Assembly: GCF_000179555.1 (NCBI RefSeq)
Contig: NZ_AECZ01000031.1
Span: 1-48,973, forward strand
DNA: 48,973 nucleotides
Direction of reading: 5' to 3'
Source: Solidesulfovibrio fructosivorans JJ]
Lineage (GTDB): Bacteria > Desulfobacterota > Desulfovibrionia > Desulfovibrionales > Desulfovibrionaceae
Within the stretch, counting starts at the first letter, position 1. Every line of letters starts with the position of its first letter. Of this stretch, positions 48,933-48,973 are shown piece after piece. The notes below the pieces were generated by a model. That model was not told where the DNA came from. It worked only from the letters and a program-made list of their open reading frames with translations, and made no database searches. The position numbers were made by a program, and so were the translations under genes.

Positions 48933-48973
48933 TTTGGGAGAGGAGGGAGAACTGGGGGAGGGGACCCCTTTTT
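48933..48973. repeat. Degenerate partial T repeat at the window end
   Basis: The stretch tttgggagaggagggagaac followed by gggggaggggacccctttt resembles the start of hairpin 2 in T1-T4 with several changes. The rest lies outside the window. The queD promoter should lie here or just beyond. Confidence 0.5.

Overview
The window reads as a chromosomal stretch of a GC-rich, motile, Gram-negative member of the Desulfovibrionaceae (a Desulfovibrio/Solidesulfovibrio-like organism). The basis is a small acidic ferredoxin with exactly the cysteine spacing of Desulfovibrio gigas ferredoxin, a DUF6125/ATC-hydrolase-like protein typical of such genomes, a complete Tol-Pal system, flagellar genes with a sigma-54 promoter, and uniform high-GC codon use. 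The taxonomic call is inference from gene content; I ran no database search. I see no rRNA, tRNA, CRISPR array or intact insertion sequence.

Left part (1-9,400): a DUF6125 protein and a small membrane protein face pgpA. A long convergent gap holds a repeat mosaic. Then comes a minus-strand run sirtuin-tolQ-tolR-tolA-tolB-pal, followed by a secreted proline-rich protein and a membrane protein whose last codons lie inside a repeated hairpin. Middle left (9,400-18,800): a YitT-type membrane protein, a LysR regulator divergent from a double carboxymuconolactone-decarboxylase protein with a palindromic operator between them, a MITE-like palindrome, an isochorismatase-fold gene wedged into an inverted copy of the repeat mosaic, a DUF1786 protein, a 49-residue protein, a GNAT acetyltransferase, ferredoxin, and a PAS-GGDEF-EAL protein.

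Middle (18,800-28,500): a signalling operon (HDOD protein, NtrC-type regulator, four-CBS/PAS hybrid kinase), then a minus-strand run with a treble-clef-like protein, a LUD protein, a secreted protein, a histidine phosphatase, a FliL-like protein and an MFS transporter. At 28,850-29,810 lies a compact regulatory unit: a phage CI-type S24 repressor with an apparently leaderless promoter, one operator on its own promoter, and a matching perfect palindrome in front of a 54-residue zinc-ribbon gene. I regard this unit as the most interesting system in the window.

Right part (29,900-48,973): a FlgM-like peptide, an RluA-type pseudouridine synthase, a 1,058-residue repeat protein, a DRTGG/BioD-like protein, rnc, and flagellin. 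Then come flgE-flgD-fliK and a tightly overlapping minus-strand run queD-dtd-anti-sigma kinase-STAS protein-three glycosyltransferases. The position of the glycosyltransferases beside the flagellar genes suggests flagellin or surface glycosylation.

Intergenic DNA is unusually rich in conserved repeats. A two-hairpin element of about 150-165 bp occurs in all three of the gaps 8.5, 18.3 and 34.7 kb, each time between convergent genes, with partial copies at both window ends. A second mosaic occurs at 1.8-2.2 kb and, inverted and split by a gene, at 12.4-13.5 kb.
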